From assembly GCA_022059125.1 (NCBI GenBank), contig JAEUWY010000004.1, forward strand, positions 3,968,001 through 4,032,000: 64,000 nucleotides of DNA. Direction: 5' to 3'. A model generated the notes under the pieces. That model was not told the DNA's origin and did not search any database. It saw nothing but the letters and a program-made list of their open reading frames with translations. A program made the translations under genes and the position numbers. This stretch comes from Corynespora cassiicola (Eukaryota; Ascomycota; Dothideomycetes; Pleosporales; Corynesporascaceae). Shown here piece by piece: positions 9,756 through 20,592 of this stretch; position 1 is the first letter of the stretch, and the number at the start of each line of letters is the position of its first letter.

Positions 9756-10672
9756 CTATGGCGAGGAGAAGGTAAAGCCCAAAGGTGTCAAGATCTTATC
9801 CTGTGTGACCTTGTTTGCGACCTCGCCGCCGCGTTCGAGAGCTATGGCGCCTACAATAGCGTACAGCGAGGTAGAAAGCACCGCGTCTATTCCCGAGCCT
9901 TGAAGATCACTGGCCTGTAGTATGTTAGTCGTGGGACTCGGCGAGGGTAAAGACAAAGTGCAAGGTATACCTTCTTCGGCTTCCACCGCGTAACTTTGTC
10001 TAGACCATATCGCTGCGCAATTTGCGACAAACGTGTCTTGTCTAGCACATTTGCCTCCGCCTCGTGTGTCAGGTTAGGAAGGCCGCTCAGTGCAGCATGC
10101 AAGAATGGCCGACGACCGTACTCGTCAGGCTCCGGCCGGCCGGATTCATCCTTGGGCCACGACTGAGCCTGTGGGGCATCGAGAAGAGCCTGAGAAGTCT
10201 GTAATGACACTATCCTCCGCCCTGATATGCGCAGTCAGCCACAATGCCACTTTCCAAGCAACATTGGAAACATACCCAAAAACGCCAGCCGATCATTGAA
10301 ACCTCTCCTTCCATGATCAAAGCTCTTGTGTGTCACCGCAAGCCACTTGACCTCGTCACTCAGCACCTTATCGCCGTCTGTACCCAGCATGCGCACGTAT
10401 GCGTCGTCCAACCTCCGGGGGTCTTCATTGACCTTGAAAACGGGGCCCTTGGGGAGCGGGCGTGTGCGGACAGGGGCAATCATGCGCGCGGGGGTCTGTT
10501 GCCATCGCGGTCGCTGGGCGCTCTCCGTCTCATATTCGGGTCGTCGAGCTGGGGTTGAAGTTGAGAAGGCGCACGCGGAGGTCCGCACGAGGGAGGGTTT
10601 CGACGACTGCGCAGGTCGGACTGCCGACGATGCGGTGGAAATGAGGGCGCGGAGAGGCCTCTTGGACGCCAT
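9756..10672 (-). CDS. MRPL15: Mitochondrial large-subunit ribosomal protein mL57 (RNase III-like)
   Basis: Three exons, 10276-10672, 9971-10221 and 9756-9914, encode 268 aa. The introns (54 and 56 bp) have GTATGT and GTATAC donors. The start at 10672 sits in a good context, and the Arg/Ser/Ala-rich first 45 residues look like a mitochondrial presequence. The body has the RNase III-type fold signature seen in mL57: W-L-A-V-T-H-K-S-F-D-H-G near residue 115, then R-L-A-F-L-G-R-R-I across the first splice, and a C-terminal A-I-V-G-A-I-A-L-E-R-G-G helix. mL57 is the yeast MRPL15-type subunit, a catalytically inactive RNase III homologue in the mitoribosome. The gene is divergent from rtt109, with start codons about 215 bp apart. 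Confidence 0.88.
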
Positions 10673-10887
10673 TGCGGCCTTCAAATTGGTCGGTCGGGAT
10701 TGGATGGGCGGGCAGCGGGCGACGTGCTGGTGGAGGTGCGGGCGTGCAGGAGGTGCCCAGGTGATGTCCAGATGGAAAAGTTAAGAAATCGGCGCTAGTC
10801 TTCATCCGGAGTAGCTCTCTTCACGCGTCCTCCACCACTCAACACGGCGACGGCCCTCCCCTTTCTCAGCCTTTCGGCAGCATCGCC

Positions 10888-12651
10888 ATGGCTGATATTC
10901 CTACCTCGAGGTCGCTGCAGGACCTCCTCGCCGAGCAATTGCCCAAGGATGTCTCCTTCACCTTCTATCACTACTCGACTCCCCCGACGCGATCGTCCGC
11001 CTTGTTCTCCGCGCCGCCGCACGGGAAGTCCGAGCGGACCTTTTGCGAATCACACTTTTTGGCCGCCTCGATTGACCCAAAGGATGGTGTAAGCTCCCAA
11101 AATCCCGAAGAGCTTCTGGTCCTGGCCATTGAGGTCTTAGTCTACACCACGAAGTGTCTCACCACCATATTCGTATCGAAGGCCGACTCCACAGGCTACA
11201 TCGCAGCTCTCAACCTCCCCCGGTCGCAGGCTGGATCGCCTTTGAAAGCTATTTGCGGGACATTTGTGGCCTGGTTGGCACGAGAGAGGCAGAGAGAAGG
11301 CAAAAGGCTCGTGGTCTCGCTATTCGCACGGGCACAGGACCAGTACCTCTTCCCAGCCAGCATCGAGAACAAGGACAAGCACGTTCTGGATGATAGGGGC
11401 CTGGTAAAGTGGTGGTGTAAAGTCCTGGACCCAATAGTTCGAGAATACAAGGCAGAAAGCGAGGGCAAGCCTCTCACCGAGCGGCTCACAAACAGTGCAG
11501 AGGCGAGGACGAGCATGGCCTCGAGCTCGGAATGTACCGCCAAGGGGTATTTATTGATCCCTGGATTTGAGCCCTATGACACTCTTCGATACATTCCTTC
11601 GCCACCCGTACCATCCGCTCCGCGCCGCTGGGCCACTACCCACCCTCTTCTCGAGATTGCACCTTACCCAGCTGCTCCACCTCGTTGCCTCGTCCCCCAT
11701 TTCCCCGACGACCCCAAGACTAGGTTCCTCGACGAGTTGGATGAAGAATTGCCAGATCGCGGTAGCGATGCAATGTTGAAAGAAGGTGGGACACCCTCGC
11801 GGAGCAACGGACAGTGGAAGAGCGTCAAGACATTAGATCAGTTTTGGGAGTTCATGGCTTTTCGGCAGGAGTGCTCGTCTGGCAGAATAGTCGGATTTAT
11901 ATGGATCGTCGTGACTCCTCCCAAACCAAGTATACCAGAGGAAGACGAAGAGGAGCCCTCGCAAGCTCTCTCCTCACTCTCCCAGGTCGAGTCTCAAGAC
12001 ACTGTCATTCCTGCAGAACGCGCATCTAAAAGAAAATCGAAATCGAAGAAAGAGCGGAGGAGAAGAACCAACACAGAGTCAGGTCCAATTCCGTTTCTTG
12101 TGCCGAGGATCAAGTCCAGCTCATCCAATCTTTCGAATACTTCGGTTGGCTCCAATGGCGTCGGCTCAAAAGTACCGCCTGAGTCGAGTATATACTTCAC
12201 TTGGCCTGCATCGTCGCGAGGGGACGTTGTTTTCTCAACAAAGAATTACAACAGGGCCCATGAGGTTCTATTGCAGCAGAACTTCAGCACGCGCAGTGCT
12301 GCGGCTAGGAGCACCAATAGATGGAAACATGAGATTGCCGTCCTTGGAGGGGTCGATAGTTGGAGTTGGACTGTGACGGGCAAGAAGGAAGTGTCTGGAA
12401 CATCTACTGTTCAAATCAATGGCGCAGCGCCTGTAATGGTGGTTGGCGTAAGGAAGAAGAGAAAGCCCGACGAGACAGCGGCTAAGAATACGATCAACAC
12501 GCAACTTTACGATGACGTCCAAACGCTAGGAGAAGGGCTAGTGCGGAAAAAGGTCAAGGTGGAGAATGCGGGGCTCACCGCCGAAGCAGGTGCCGCGAAT
12601 GGAGTGAACACCCTGAGCGCGGGCCTGGTGCGCAAAAAGCCCAAGGGCTGA
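10888..12651 (+). CDS. rtt109: Histone H3-K56 acetyltransferase Rtt109
   Basis: A single exon encodes 587 aa. The KAT11/Rtt109 core is clear. The N-terminus is L-Q-D-L-L-A-E-Q-L-P. At about residues 141-185, R-L-V-V-S-L-F-A-R-A-Q-D-Q-Y-L-F-P is followed by S-x-x-N-x-x-K-H-V-L-D-D-R-x-L-x-x-W-W. Around residue 310 comes a W-E-F-M-x-F-R-Q-E-C block. The enzyme acetylates newly made H3 (K56, with K9/K27 activity through chaperones) in the nucleus, marking histones for deposition behind replication forks. The last third is low-complexity with Lys/Arg clusters that could be nuclear localisation signals. It is longer than the yeast protein because of inserts after residue 360. The large CAF-1 subunit, which acts downstream of this mark, is in the same window. 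Confidence 0.92.
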   Translation: MADIPTSRSLQDLLAEQLPKDVSFTFYHYSTPPTRSSALFSAPPHGKSERTFCESHFLAASIDPKDGVSSQNPEELLVLAIEVLVYTTKCLTTIFVSKADSTGYIAALNLPRSQAGSPLKAICGTFVAWLARERQREGKRLVVSLFARAQDQYLFPASIENKDKHVLDDRGLVKWWCKVLDPIVREYKAESEGKPLTERLTNSAEARTSMASSSECTAKGYLLIPGFEPYDTLRYIPSPPVPSAPRRWATTHPLLEIAPYPAAPPRCLVPHFPDDPKTRFLDELDEELPDRGSDAMLKEGGTPSRSNGQWKSVKTLDQFWEFMAFRQECSSGRIVGFIWIVVTPPKPSIPEEDEEEPSQALSSLSQVESQDTVIPAERASKRKSKSKKERRRRTNTESGPIPFLVPRIKSSSSNLSNTSVGSNGVGSKVPPESSIYFTWPASSRGDVVFSTKNYNRAHEVLLQQNFSTRSAAARSTNRWKHEIAVLGGVDSWSWTVTGKKEVSGTSTVQINGAAPVMVVGVRKKRKPDETAAKNTINTQLYDDVQTLGEGLVRKKVKVENAGLTAEAGAANGVNTLSAGLVRKKPKG

Positions 12652-13144
12652 TCACGCATCCAAATCCTCGCCTTGACGTTTGGATTTGACTTGTTTTTGC
12701 ATGGCGTTGGGCCGGTGTAAATGATTCCCAATTGGATGGGCAGCCTTTTGCATCTTGAGATATCACGGAAGACATGGAAGGCATCGGAAACTGGATTTGC
12801 ATAGCCGGGTGCTCCGGCGTAATTTCACGTATCCCTCTTGTACAGCGTATCCCCGATCTCGATCGTATTTGACTACGTGAGGTGTCCGTGTGTCTAGTAG
12901 CATTGGCAGGCTAAACACGCCGTAAGCTTGCAGCCGTTTCTCACACGCAGACTCTTGGACCCAGAGATAAATAACCCCCCTCTTTAAGCTTTTGAGCCGC
13001 AAAGTTGCCACTGTTCCTGCGTTAGGTTCAGGGTGCACTAGCTCGCACGTGACAGCTGTCGTACTGGAAACTCCGCAACCCCCGAGGCCAAATTTCCAAG
13101 CCGCGAACATCCCACCTTAGCCATCCCTCAGAACACTACTGCGC
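12652..13144. other. Intergenic between rtt109 and the ceramide glucosyltransferase gene
   Basis: About 490 bp containing the 3' end of rtt109 and the promoter of the downstream gene on the same strand. No gene, repeat or RNA is visible. Confidence 0.5.
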
Positions 13145-14867
13145 ATGCCGCACAACTCGCTCCAGGACCTCGAGGCCGACGATGTCTCCATGTTGCGCAT
13201 CATCATCGCGAGCGCAAGCCTCGTTTGGTTCGCGATTGTGTGGTCTGTGAGCGGCATCGGCGTCGTGCAACTGTAAGTCCACCGACGTCAGCAGCCCAAC
13301 GGTCAATGGGCTAACGAACCACGGTAGATTCCGCTACTACTCGAGGAAACCACGGCCTGCGATATGCCTTACAGCCGCGAAAGAAGACAATGTCCCCCAC
13401 GTTACCATAATACGACCCGTCAAAGGCCTCGAGCCGCGCTTGTATGAATGCCTCGCCGCGTCGTTCCGACAGACGTATCCCCGAAACAAGCTCACAAACA
13501 CGCTGTGCGTATCGTCGCGCTCTGACCCTGCATTCCCGATCCTCGAGCGTCTACTCCGCGACTTCCCAGATGCCGATGCGAGGATCTTGATCGAGGAAGA
13601 GGACCCTCTTCTGCAGGCGAACGAAAATGCCCTGGGACCAAACCCGAAGATCAGGAACATGAGCCGAGCGTACAGAGAAGCCAAAGGGGACATTGTTTGG
13701 ATACTTGACTGCAATGTCTGGGTCGGTAAAGGTGTGTGCGGGCGTTTCGTGGATTTGTTGTGCGGGTTTGGCGGAAAGACCAAATACAAGTTCGTGCATC
13801 AGACGCCCTTGACAGTCGACCTGGACTCGCAGTCCATGTCTGTTGCAGATAGAAGATTGCTGCTGGGCGGAGGGCAAGCTTCAAAAGTCACAGATATTGC
13901 GGCAACCACCAGCTCGGATCCCCGGAACCATTCCTCCAGGCCCTTTGGCAAGCTACTACAGCGTGGCGGAGGACGCTTGGATGAGGCCTTCATGTCGAGC
14001 GCCCATGCCAAATTCTACGTTGCAATTAACACTGCACTAGTCGCCCCCTGTGTCATGGGTAAGAGCACCATGTTCCGCCGCTCCCAACTCAACAACGTAA
14101 CCAGCTCATACCCTGACCGCACGCCGGGCATCGACGTCTTCTCCGACAACATCTGCGAGGACCATCTTATCGGCGACGCCCTATGGTACAAGCCGCAGCC
14201 TTTTGAGAAGCGGGGATACAAGCCTGAGCCGGGGAAAAAGGTCGAGAAATGGGGCAAGCATGCCATGCTGTTTGGTGACCTTTGCTTTCAGCCCATGTCG
14301 CATACTTCGGTGGCAGCTACGATAGACCGACGACTACGCTGGCTGAGGGTACGAAAGTTTACTGTAACACTTGCAACTTTTGTCGAGCCGGGTACCGAGT
14401 CAATTTTGGCTGGTCTCTATGGAGCCTATGCCTTGACAACGCTACCCTTTTTCACAGCACTAGGCATACCTCCGACATGGACTTGCTTCTGCCTCATTTG
14501 GCTCATCAACGAAGTAATCTGGTGCGCAGTCGACTATACACAGTACCTACTTTTACATTGCGCAAAGACGGTTGAGCTCGATGCGGACACTCCGGACTTT
14601 ATCTTGCCCCAACGTTCCTCTCAAGCTTACCATCGTACGGCTTCACTTGAGCCACTCCTTGGCGACAAGGTTCCCAAGGATCCAAGTCTCCTTGACGGGG
14701 CGAGGCGCTCATTTCAGGAGTGGCTGTTTGCTTGGGCTGCAAGAGAGATTTCAGCATTCCCAATCTGGTTTTGGGCTTTCTGGGGTGGCGTGACAGTTGA
14801 ATGGCGGGGTAGGAAATTCTGGGTTGGGTTGGACATGAAGGTGCATGAGATTTTGGATAAGAAGTGA
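13145..14867 (+). CDS. Ceramide glucosyltransferase (glucosylceramide synthase)
   Basis: Two exons, 13145-13272 and 13328-14867, encode 555 aa. The 55-bp intron has donor GTAAGT and acceptor TAG. The enzyme transfers glucose from UDP-glucose to ceramide on the Golgi/ER membrane and is the GT21 family type. Visible features are an N-terminal membrane anchor (I-I-I-A-S-A-S-L-V-W-F), the start of the GT domain at V-T-I-I-R-P-V-K-G-L-E, a V-W-I-L-D-C-N-V segment (second acidic motif), E-D-H-L-I-G-D near residue 317 and R-R-L-R-W near residue 373, which is the family's (Q/R)xxRW motif. Several C-terminal hydrophobic segments follow. Fungal glucosylceramide affects polar growth and plant-defensin sensitivity. 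Confidence in the family is high. Confidence 0.93.
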
Positions 14868-15442
14868 GCGTTCTTTGCAACATTTTGCATCTGCATCTGC
14901 ATCTGCATAGCGTGTATGCAAGCGTTATAAAGCGTTCTCTACAGACATGGAAGTGTATGGGGTGGTACAGCGTGATTTCACCGGCACCTATGGAGTTTGG
15001 GTAGACCTCGATGATATTTCGTGGGAAGTAATGATGGATGAATTACAGTTGTGCATGAATAACCATCCCGCATTCAAGTCTAACGGCGACTGTGGCACGT
15101 CATTGCCAAGGGATGTGAGGCGGAATTGGGATGGGAAACAAGGTCCCATCGCGCGCTATAGTTGAAATGGTCGGAGGCCTGATCTAGGCGAGAAAGTTCA
15201 AGCTTCAGCATTGCTGTGCGATTGGATACTCTCGCCATCGCGGCTACGCATCGCGACTATGGATGAAGCTTGCTACTCCTACCCAAGCTAAAATTCTTCA
15301 TTCAAACGAATGTAGACGCATCTCGCGAGCTAGGATGTCGCGTCCCTCAGTACCCGCGAAATCAATAAACATGGACGACTCTGGCCAGAAAATGATCGAC
15401 CATTGCGTACCAATCCCCCCATCTTCCGCTTGAACAATCCCC
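14868..15442. other. Intergenic with a short hexamer repeat
   Basis: About 570 bp between two plus-strand genes. Just after the upstream stop there is a TGCATC repeat (14886-14907). Otherwise I see no gene. Confidence 0.5.
14886..14907. repeat. TGCATC hexamer microsatellite
   Basis: Three full copies of TGCATC plus a partial fourth lie 18 bp after the ceramide glucosyltransferase stop codon, in its probable 3' UTR. Confidence 0.85.
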
Positions 15443-16606
15443 ATGAGTCCATTCACATCCATCTTCTCGTACTTTAGTCCTGCGACAAGACCAGGACAAA
15501 ATGCCACGAGGAAAACCGCCCTCATAACCGGCTGCTCTGAAGGCGGCATCGGCGCCGCCCTCGCATCCGCCTTCCTCGACCAAGGCTACTTCGTCTTCGT
15601 AACAGCCAGAAATACCAGCAAAGTTCCGCTCGCCCTGAAAGACGCAGAAAACGTCCAGATCCTCGAGCTAGACACCACATCCCCGGCCTCGATCCGCGCC
15701 GCCGTCGACGCCGTGCGCTCCAGCGTCGCGTCGCTCAGCAAAAGAGGCAGATCCGAGAACCCGCAAGCCAACGGGAATGCGGACGTTGGCGCCGGTGATA
15801 GGCCGGGCCTCGATGTCCTGGTCAATAACGCGGGTCATGCCCTCAGCGGCCCGGGCCTCGACGTTGACGTGGACCGCGAAGGGAAGGCGTGCTTCGAGGT
15901 CAACGTCTGGGGTCCGCTGCGCATGATGCAAGCCTTTTCCCCGCTGATGGAGGGCCGCTCGAGCGCTGTGGTGAATATCGGGAGTATAGCTGGGAGTATC
16001 CATCTCGCCTTCCAGCGTACGCATTTTTACTTTCCTTTTTTTCTTCCCCTTTTCCTTCCCCTTTTCATACTCCGCGATGCAGACCCGCATTAACTTGTGT
16101 TGCGGAAGTGGACATTACTGACGTGAGAATGTGAAGCCATCTACGCGGCTAGCAAAGCGGCCTTGCATACAATGTCCGAGAGCATGCGCCTCGAGCTCGA
16201 GCCCCTGGATATCCGTGTCGTGACGCTCATTGTGGGGTGTGTGCAAAGCAAAGTCATTCAGAATATTCCTGCGTATCGCATACCGGAAGGGTCGCTGTAT
16301 CAACCCATTGAGAGCCAGATCAATGAATTTGTGCAGGCCGAGAATAGGCCGCCGGAGACCAAGACGGAGGATTTTGCGCGGGATGTGGCGAGGGATGTTG
16401 TCGGGGGGAAGGACGGGATGGTTTGGAGGGGAAAGTGGTCGGTGACTATGTGGGTGCTATGGACGTTTTTCCCACGGTGGGTTCAGGTGAGTACAGTGCG
16501 TGTGAATGGATCTACCAGGGACTGACGGAGGTAGGATCGTGTTGCTTCAGGTGGACCAGGGCTTGGGATGTTGAAGAATAGCAGAGCGAAGGTGAAGAGC
16601 GCTTAG
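15443..16606 (+). CDS. Short-chain dehydrogenase/reductase, Ayr1-like
   Basis: Three exons, 15443-16016, 16137-16486 and 16535-16606, encode 331 aa. The introns are 120 and 48 bp. Classical SDR motifs are present: T-G-C-S-E-G-G-I-G (cofactor loop, about residue 30), N-N-A-G, the catalytic Ser in N-I-G-S-I-A-G and Y-A-A-S-K-A-A just after the first splice. The pattern T-G-C-S-x-G-G-I-G and L-E-L-E-P-L-x-I-R-V resembles 1-acyl-dihydroxyacetone-phosphate reductase (Ayr1), an NADPH enzyme of lipid droplets and ER. SDR substrates cannot be fixed from sequence. The last exon of 24 codons is short but ends cleanly at TAG. Confidence 0.85.
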
Positions 16607-16864
16607 ATTGTTTGGGAAGGATGTATTTCCACGCTCTAAGAAGTAGTGGGTGTTTGTGGAAGCTCGAACATATTGTTCACCGTATGGTAAGTTATTATAA
16701 CGATGAGCTTTCTCACTGTATATGCAAAAGCCAAGCAAGACCAAGACTTTCACAAAATACCCCATCGAAGTGCATTGCCATCATTTTAATTTTTTTTGTG
16801 TAATCTTTTATGATTCAAGCATGTATACCTGGCAAGCATGTATACCTGGAATAAACATTATACT
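16607..16864. other. Short convergent 3' intergenic region
   Basis: The gap between two convergent genes, AT-rich. It holds a perfect 17-bp tandem duplication at 16816-16849 and no gene. Confidence 0.6.
16816..16849. repeat. Perfect 17-bp tandem duplication
   Basis: CAAGCATGTATACCTGG occurs twice, back to back, with no mismatch. It contains the palindrome GTATAC and lies close to the stop codon of the MFS gene. Confidence 0.9.
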
Positions 16865-18463
16865 TTACTGGAACGAGGAAATACCCCACCTTCGTACCTT
16901 GTGACCAAATAAAAAAAGTAAGATAGGAGCTGGTACTAGAACGAAACTCAGCAACGCTAGCACCGAACATGCCCATGTGACACCAAGCCGAGCATACATT
17001 GGCGCTGCCCAAAGAGGAAATGAAGATGCGACTAGACTGCGAAAGACGACATGTATAGACATAGCCGAGTTGGCGTGCTTCTGATAGACATCGACGATGT
17101 AGATGATACCGCAGATAAAAATGAGCATCAGACTCAAGCCGATAAAGTAGGTAGCAAAAACTTGTGAGAGCCAATGAGAATTAACAGTCCACCCAAACCA
17201 TAAAAGAGAGGGGGGAAGCGTCAGAGCACCAGCGATCATTGGCGGGAGTCGCCATTCTGGCAAAGGAGGTCCATCAAACTGTGACACTCGCTTTTTGTAC
17301 CATGTAAGCATGAATATAGAACAAATAACAAACGCTGAAAGTATCCCAAGAGTTACGGCCAGGAATGGTAACGAGCTTGAGGTTGGAGCCCAGCCCCGAT
17401 TTAGATATACGATAGGAAAAGCTTGGAATGAAAGATAAAGGGTTCCGTAGACGAGGGTCAGATACAAGGTCACAATGACCAGAATTGGCTCCGTGGCAAA
17501 CATTCGAATTGGTTTGGTCAAGTAACGCTGAGCAATGTCGCTGAAACCTATCTGTGTTTCTTCTGACTTCGAATGAAGCGCCCAGTTGCGGGTTTCGTAG
17601 CGAAGGCGAGCTGCTTTACTTCGTAGGATTTTTCGACTAGAAGATTCTTGAACAGTGAAGATGCTGATGAAGAGAAGAAATGCGGCAAAAATGAGGGTGA
17701 TCCATGCAGTCCAGCGCCAGTGTACGTTATAGGTTAGAAATGCGCCGGCAATGGGAGCGATAGAGGCGCCAACATTAATCGAGATGCTGGCGAGAGCTAA
17801 AGCTACCCCACGAGGCGTTGGCTCATAAAGTTCGACATACATCCCAGACACAATAGCGAAAGAACTGCTACCAAACACTCCGGATAAGAAGCGACCGACT
17901 AAAATTGTCTGGATGTTTGTTGCGACCGCGATCGGGATTTGGAACAACGCCATTCCTGACATTCCGATGGTAAGGGGAACAACATGGCCGTAAATCTCCG
18001 AAAGCGGCCCGAAGAATATCGGGCCAGCGAAGAGACCCAGAATCCAAAGCGAAACAGTCAGCTGCGCGACTGGAAGAGGGACGTCAAAATCGGCGGCAAT
18101 GATTTTCTGCGAGGGTGCGATAACACTCGAACCAAACGAAACGGCTTGAATCATGCCGCTCGTGACCAAGACAAACACAAACTTCTTTCTGGCAGGCCAA
18201 TTTCGGGGGTTTTCTGGATCATCAGGTCCGTCCCAATCCACAATATTGTCTAGGCTTGTGGCGATCGCAGCGGCTTTGTGTTGCGTTTCGTGGTCTGTAT
18301 ATATGGGTACCGCTTCAAGAGAGACCTCTGGTTTTTGCCCCTGGGATATCGAAAAAGGTTGGATAAAATCATCATTTGTGTGGGAATCTGTCGTTGAGGT
18401 GCGGTCGTAAAAGAGAGGACATGGCAATGCCAATACTGGGATTTTACAATCTTCCGTGTTCAT
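16865..18463 (-). CDS. MFS drug:H+ antiporter (DHA1 type)
   Basis: A single exon encodes 532 aa. The cytosolic N-terminus of about 95 residues ends in the D-D-P-E-N-P-x-N-W-P-x-x-K-K-F signature typical of fungal DHA1 exporters. Twelve hydrophobic segments follow. A loop 2-3 motif (G-P-L-S-E-I-Y-G-x-x-x-P-L) and an A-S-I-S-I-N-V-G-A-S-I-A-P-I-A-G-A helix (antiporter motif C-like) are visible. The protein ends shortly after the last helix (V-L-V-P-A-P-I-L-L-F-L-F-G). It probably exports small toxic compounds or polyamines at the plasma membrane. The substrate is unknown. It is convergent with the SDR gene, so shared regulation is not implied. Confidence 0.9.
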   Translation of the reverse strand: MNTEDCKIPVLALPCPLFYDRTSTTDSHTNDDFIQPFSISQGQKPEVSLEAVPIYTDHETQHKAAAIATSLDNIVDWDGPDDPENPRNWPARKKFVFVLVTSGMIQAVSFGSSVIAPSQKIIAADFDVPLPVAQLTVSLWILGLFAGPIFFGPLSEIYGHVVPLTIGMSGMALFQIPIAVATNIQTILVGRFLSGVFGSSSFAIVSGMYVELYEPTPRGVALALASISINVGASIAPIAGAFLTYNVHWRWTAWITLIFAAFLLFISIFTVQESSSRKILRSKAARLRYETRNWALHSKSEETQIGFSDIAQRYLTKPIRMFATEPILVIVTLYLTLVYGTLYLSFQAFPIVYLNRGWAPTSSSLPFLAVTLGILSAFVICSIFMLTWYKKRVSQFDGPPLPEWRLPPMIAGALTLPPSLLWFGWTVNSHWLSQVFATYFIGLSLMLIFICGIIYIVDVYQKHANSAMSIHVVFRSLVASSFPLWAAPMYARLGVTWACSVLALLSFVLVPAPILLFLFGHKVRRWGISSFQ

Positions 18464-20592
18464 CCTCGACGGGGGGGATTGGGTATATTAAAAAAGAGAG
18501 ATTATGATGAATGAAAAGAGTAGGAGGTTGGCAGTTAATAAAAGACATCGTGAATACCTCCTTGATCTTGCGGGTAGATAGTGAGTGTCCAAAAGCCACA
18601 AGCCACTCTATGAAGGTTTGTAGTGTGGACCAAAAGAAAACAGGCAAGAATTTGTCCAGATTTGGGACAGTTTGTACCGAAAAGGAGCGAAGTAGATACG
18701 GGGTTGGGTGTATGGCTATGCGATTGATTCACATCATTGACTTCGTCGAGCGTCAGTAGCAGCCCCTCATCTCTTTCCTGTAAAAAGGTCCAGCAGTCGT
18801 GATTGACCGGTACTTGTAGCTCGCGAAGAAACATATTAAACCTTGAATTGATCAATGCGATCTGTTTAATTATTGACTCAACTTCCAGGGCTCACCGACA
18901 TTGTGTTTAGACTGATACCCTTCTGACATGACAACGGGGAATGGTATGAGGTTTGGATTTGTATACTCCGCTAATCATGAGATATATGGCACCGAGCACT
19001 TTATAGTTTGACGGGAGATGGTGATCAGTGACGCCTCAGATGAGTCTCCCAAAAAGAAACCGACTAGCTGCAACGCTAGTTCTGCTTTTTGCGCTTCCTG
19101 AGGCCATGAAAAGAAGCATGTCGTCACGTGTTTCTCACTAATCTACCTACCTAGGTACCTGCAGGTACCCAAGTAATTAGTGAGACAACACGACCAGGAA
19201 AATGGATCAAATGATTCAATCGGAGCGTGCATGGAGATGGAAGGAAAGAGATCGGCAGCACCTGGAAGCTTCTTAAAAGATCTGAGGGAGTACCGCTGGT
19301 TGCTAGCGTGTAAGAGATCGGTATGGGACGGCGAAGCGCGCGCGTTCTAAAGACTTGGAAATATGTAAGGCTTGCAAAGACGGAGCATAAGACTTAATCA
19401 CACCCCAAGAATTGCATCTCCGCAAAACCCAAACGGTGTCCGCCTGACCAAGTGCTCGGCAAAGGGTTATGTCAAATTGCACAAACCCGTCTGTTAGCTG
19501 TGGGATTCAGCATCCAACGTAAGCGCTCTCGAGCGGCCCGACGATGCAGCGGCACGTACGAGGTACCATGAGAAAGTGCTCTTTTATGACAGAGGGAGGC
19601 GCCTCACTCCTGCAGTCTTGTCAAATTTCGCCTAGACCTGCACGGTCTGCATGTGGGCACTTTGTTAGTTGGAGAATCATTGAAAAAAGGGTGCCACTTC
19701 AGTGGCCAGGTGTTCGTCCATGGGGATTTGCAAGCAGTTCCAACAGTTTGGAGATGGTCGTGCCACGGAATCAGTGCGGGGAAATGACTAGGGTAGGGTA
19801 CGGTGGGAACAAGACGGAGGGCCTAAAGCCGGCTCACGAACCGGAGGCGGTGGAAGACACAAGCTCTCGTCGAGCGGCCAAGGGGGTTGGACGGAAGCGC
19901 GGATCATTGCGCACGAGGACGTAGTGGGTGGTGGGAAGTGAGGGGACGTCGTCGAAAATAGCTGCGCTCCTATTACGGCGCGGGTCCGTGCGCTGCAGCC
20001 CGGCGCCTGGACATGTCGCTGGTGGAGCCGCTCTCGCCCAATCCATCTGATCTCCTAGACGCCGCCGTATTTTTGGTACAACGTTCCCCAACGCTTGCGT
20101 CCACCGGGCCAATGGCCATCGCCCACGCTGGCAGCACCATCGCAGTCGGCGGCGGGAACATCGTTATTCCAGAGTCATTTTGCGTCCACTCGCGCGGTTT
20201 CGTACTCCACGGCGGCGTCAGCAGCCGCTGGTCTGCCAATTCGTTCGCTGCTTGCGGCTCTAGCTCACGCCCTGGGATGCAGCCATGGGTTGGACTCAGA
20301 TAGAGTGCGGATAGATACATGCTATTCTTGGCAACATCCATGTCCTTACTGGCTGGCGCTATGCGAGCTCATCTTAGCGGATGGATTGGTCGCAGAAGAC
20401 GAGGCCTACATAGACGCCGCAGGGCCTGATGGTGGCACTCGGAGAGTTTTTAGAGACACTGCCTTTTACTTATCAAGGGCGAACACGTTCTCCGCTGTCC
20501 TCTTCTCTACCTCCAAGTGTTCCGTCCCCAGGTGGGCCTGTCTTGATCTCAAACCCGAGTGTTTGCTATAGTCGGATGCCCTCCGGTACACC
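18464..20592. other. 2.1-kb intergenic region, no supported gene
   Basis: I see no gene. A palindrome-rich patch lies at about 19145-19170 (overlapping CCTAGG, GGTACC and CCTGCAGG motifs). Open frames at 19973-20341 (minus) and 20013-20571 (plus) are overlapping and compositionally poor. Confidence 0.45.

Noticed and set aside
19973..20571. Overlapping open frames on both strands in the 18.5-20.6 kb gap
   Set aside because: The frames overlap each other antisense, show no family pattern and have no splice-supported extension.
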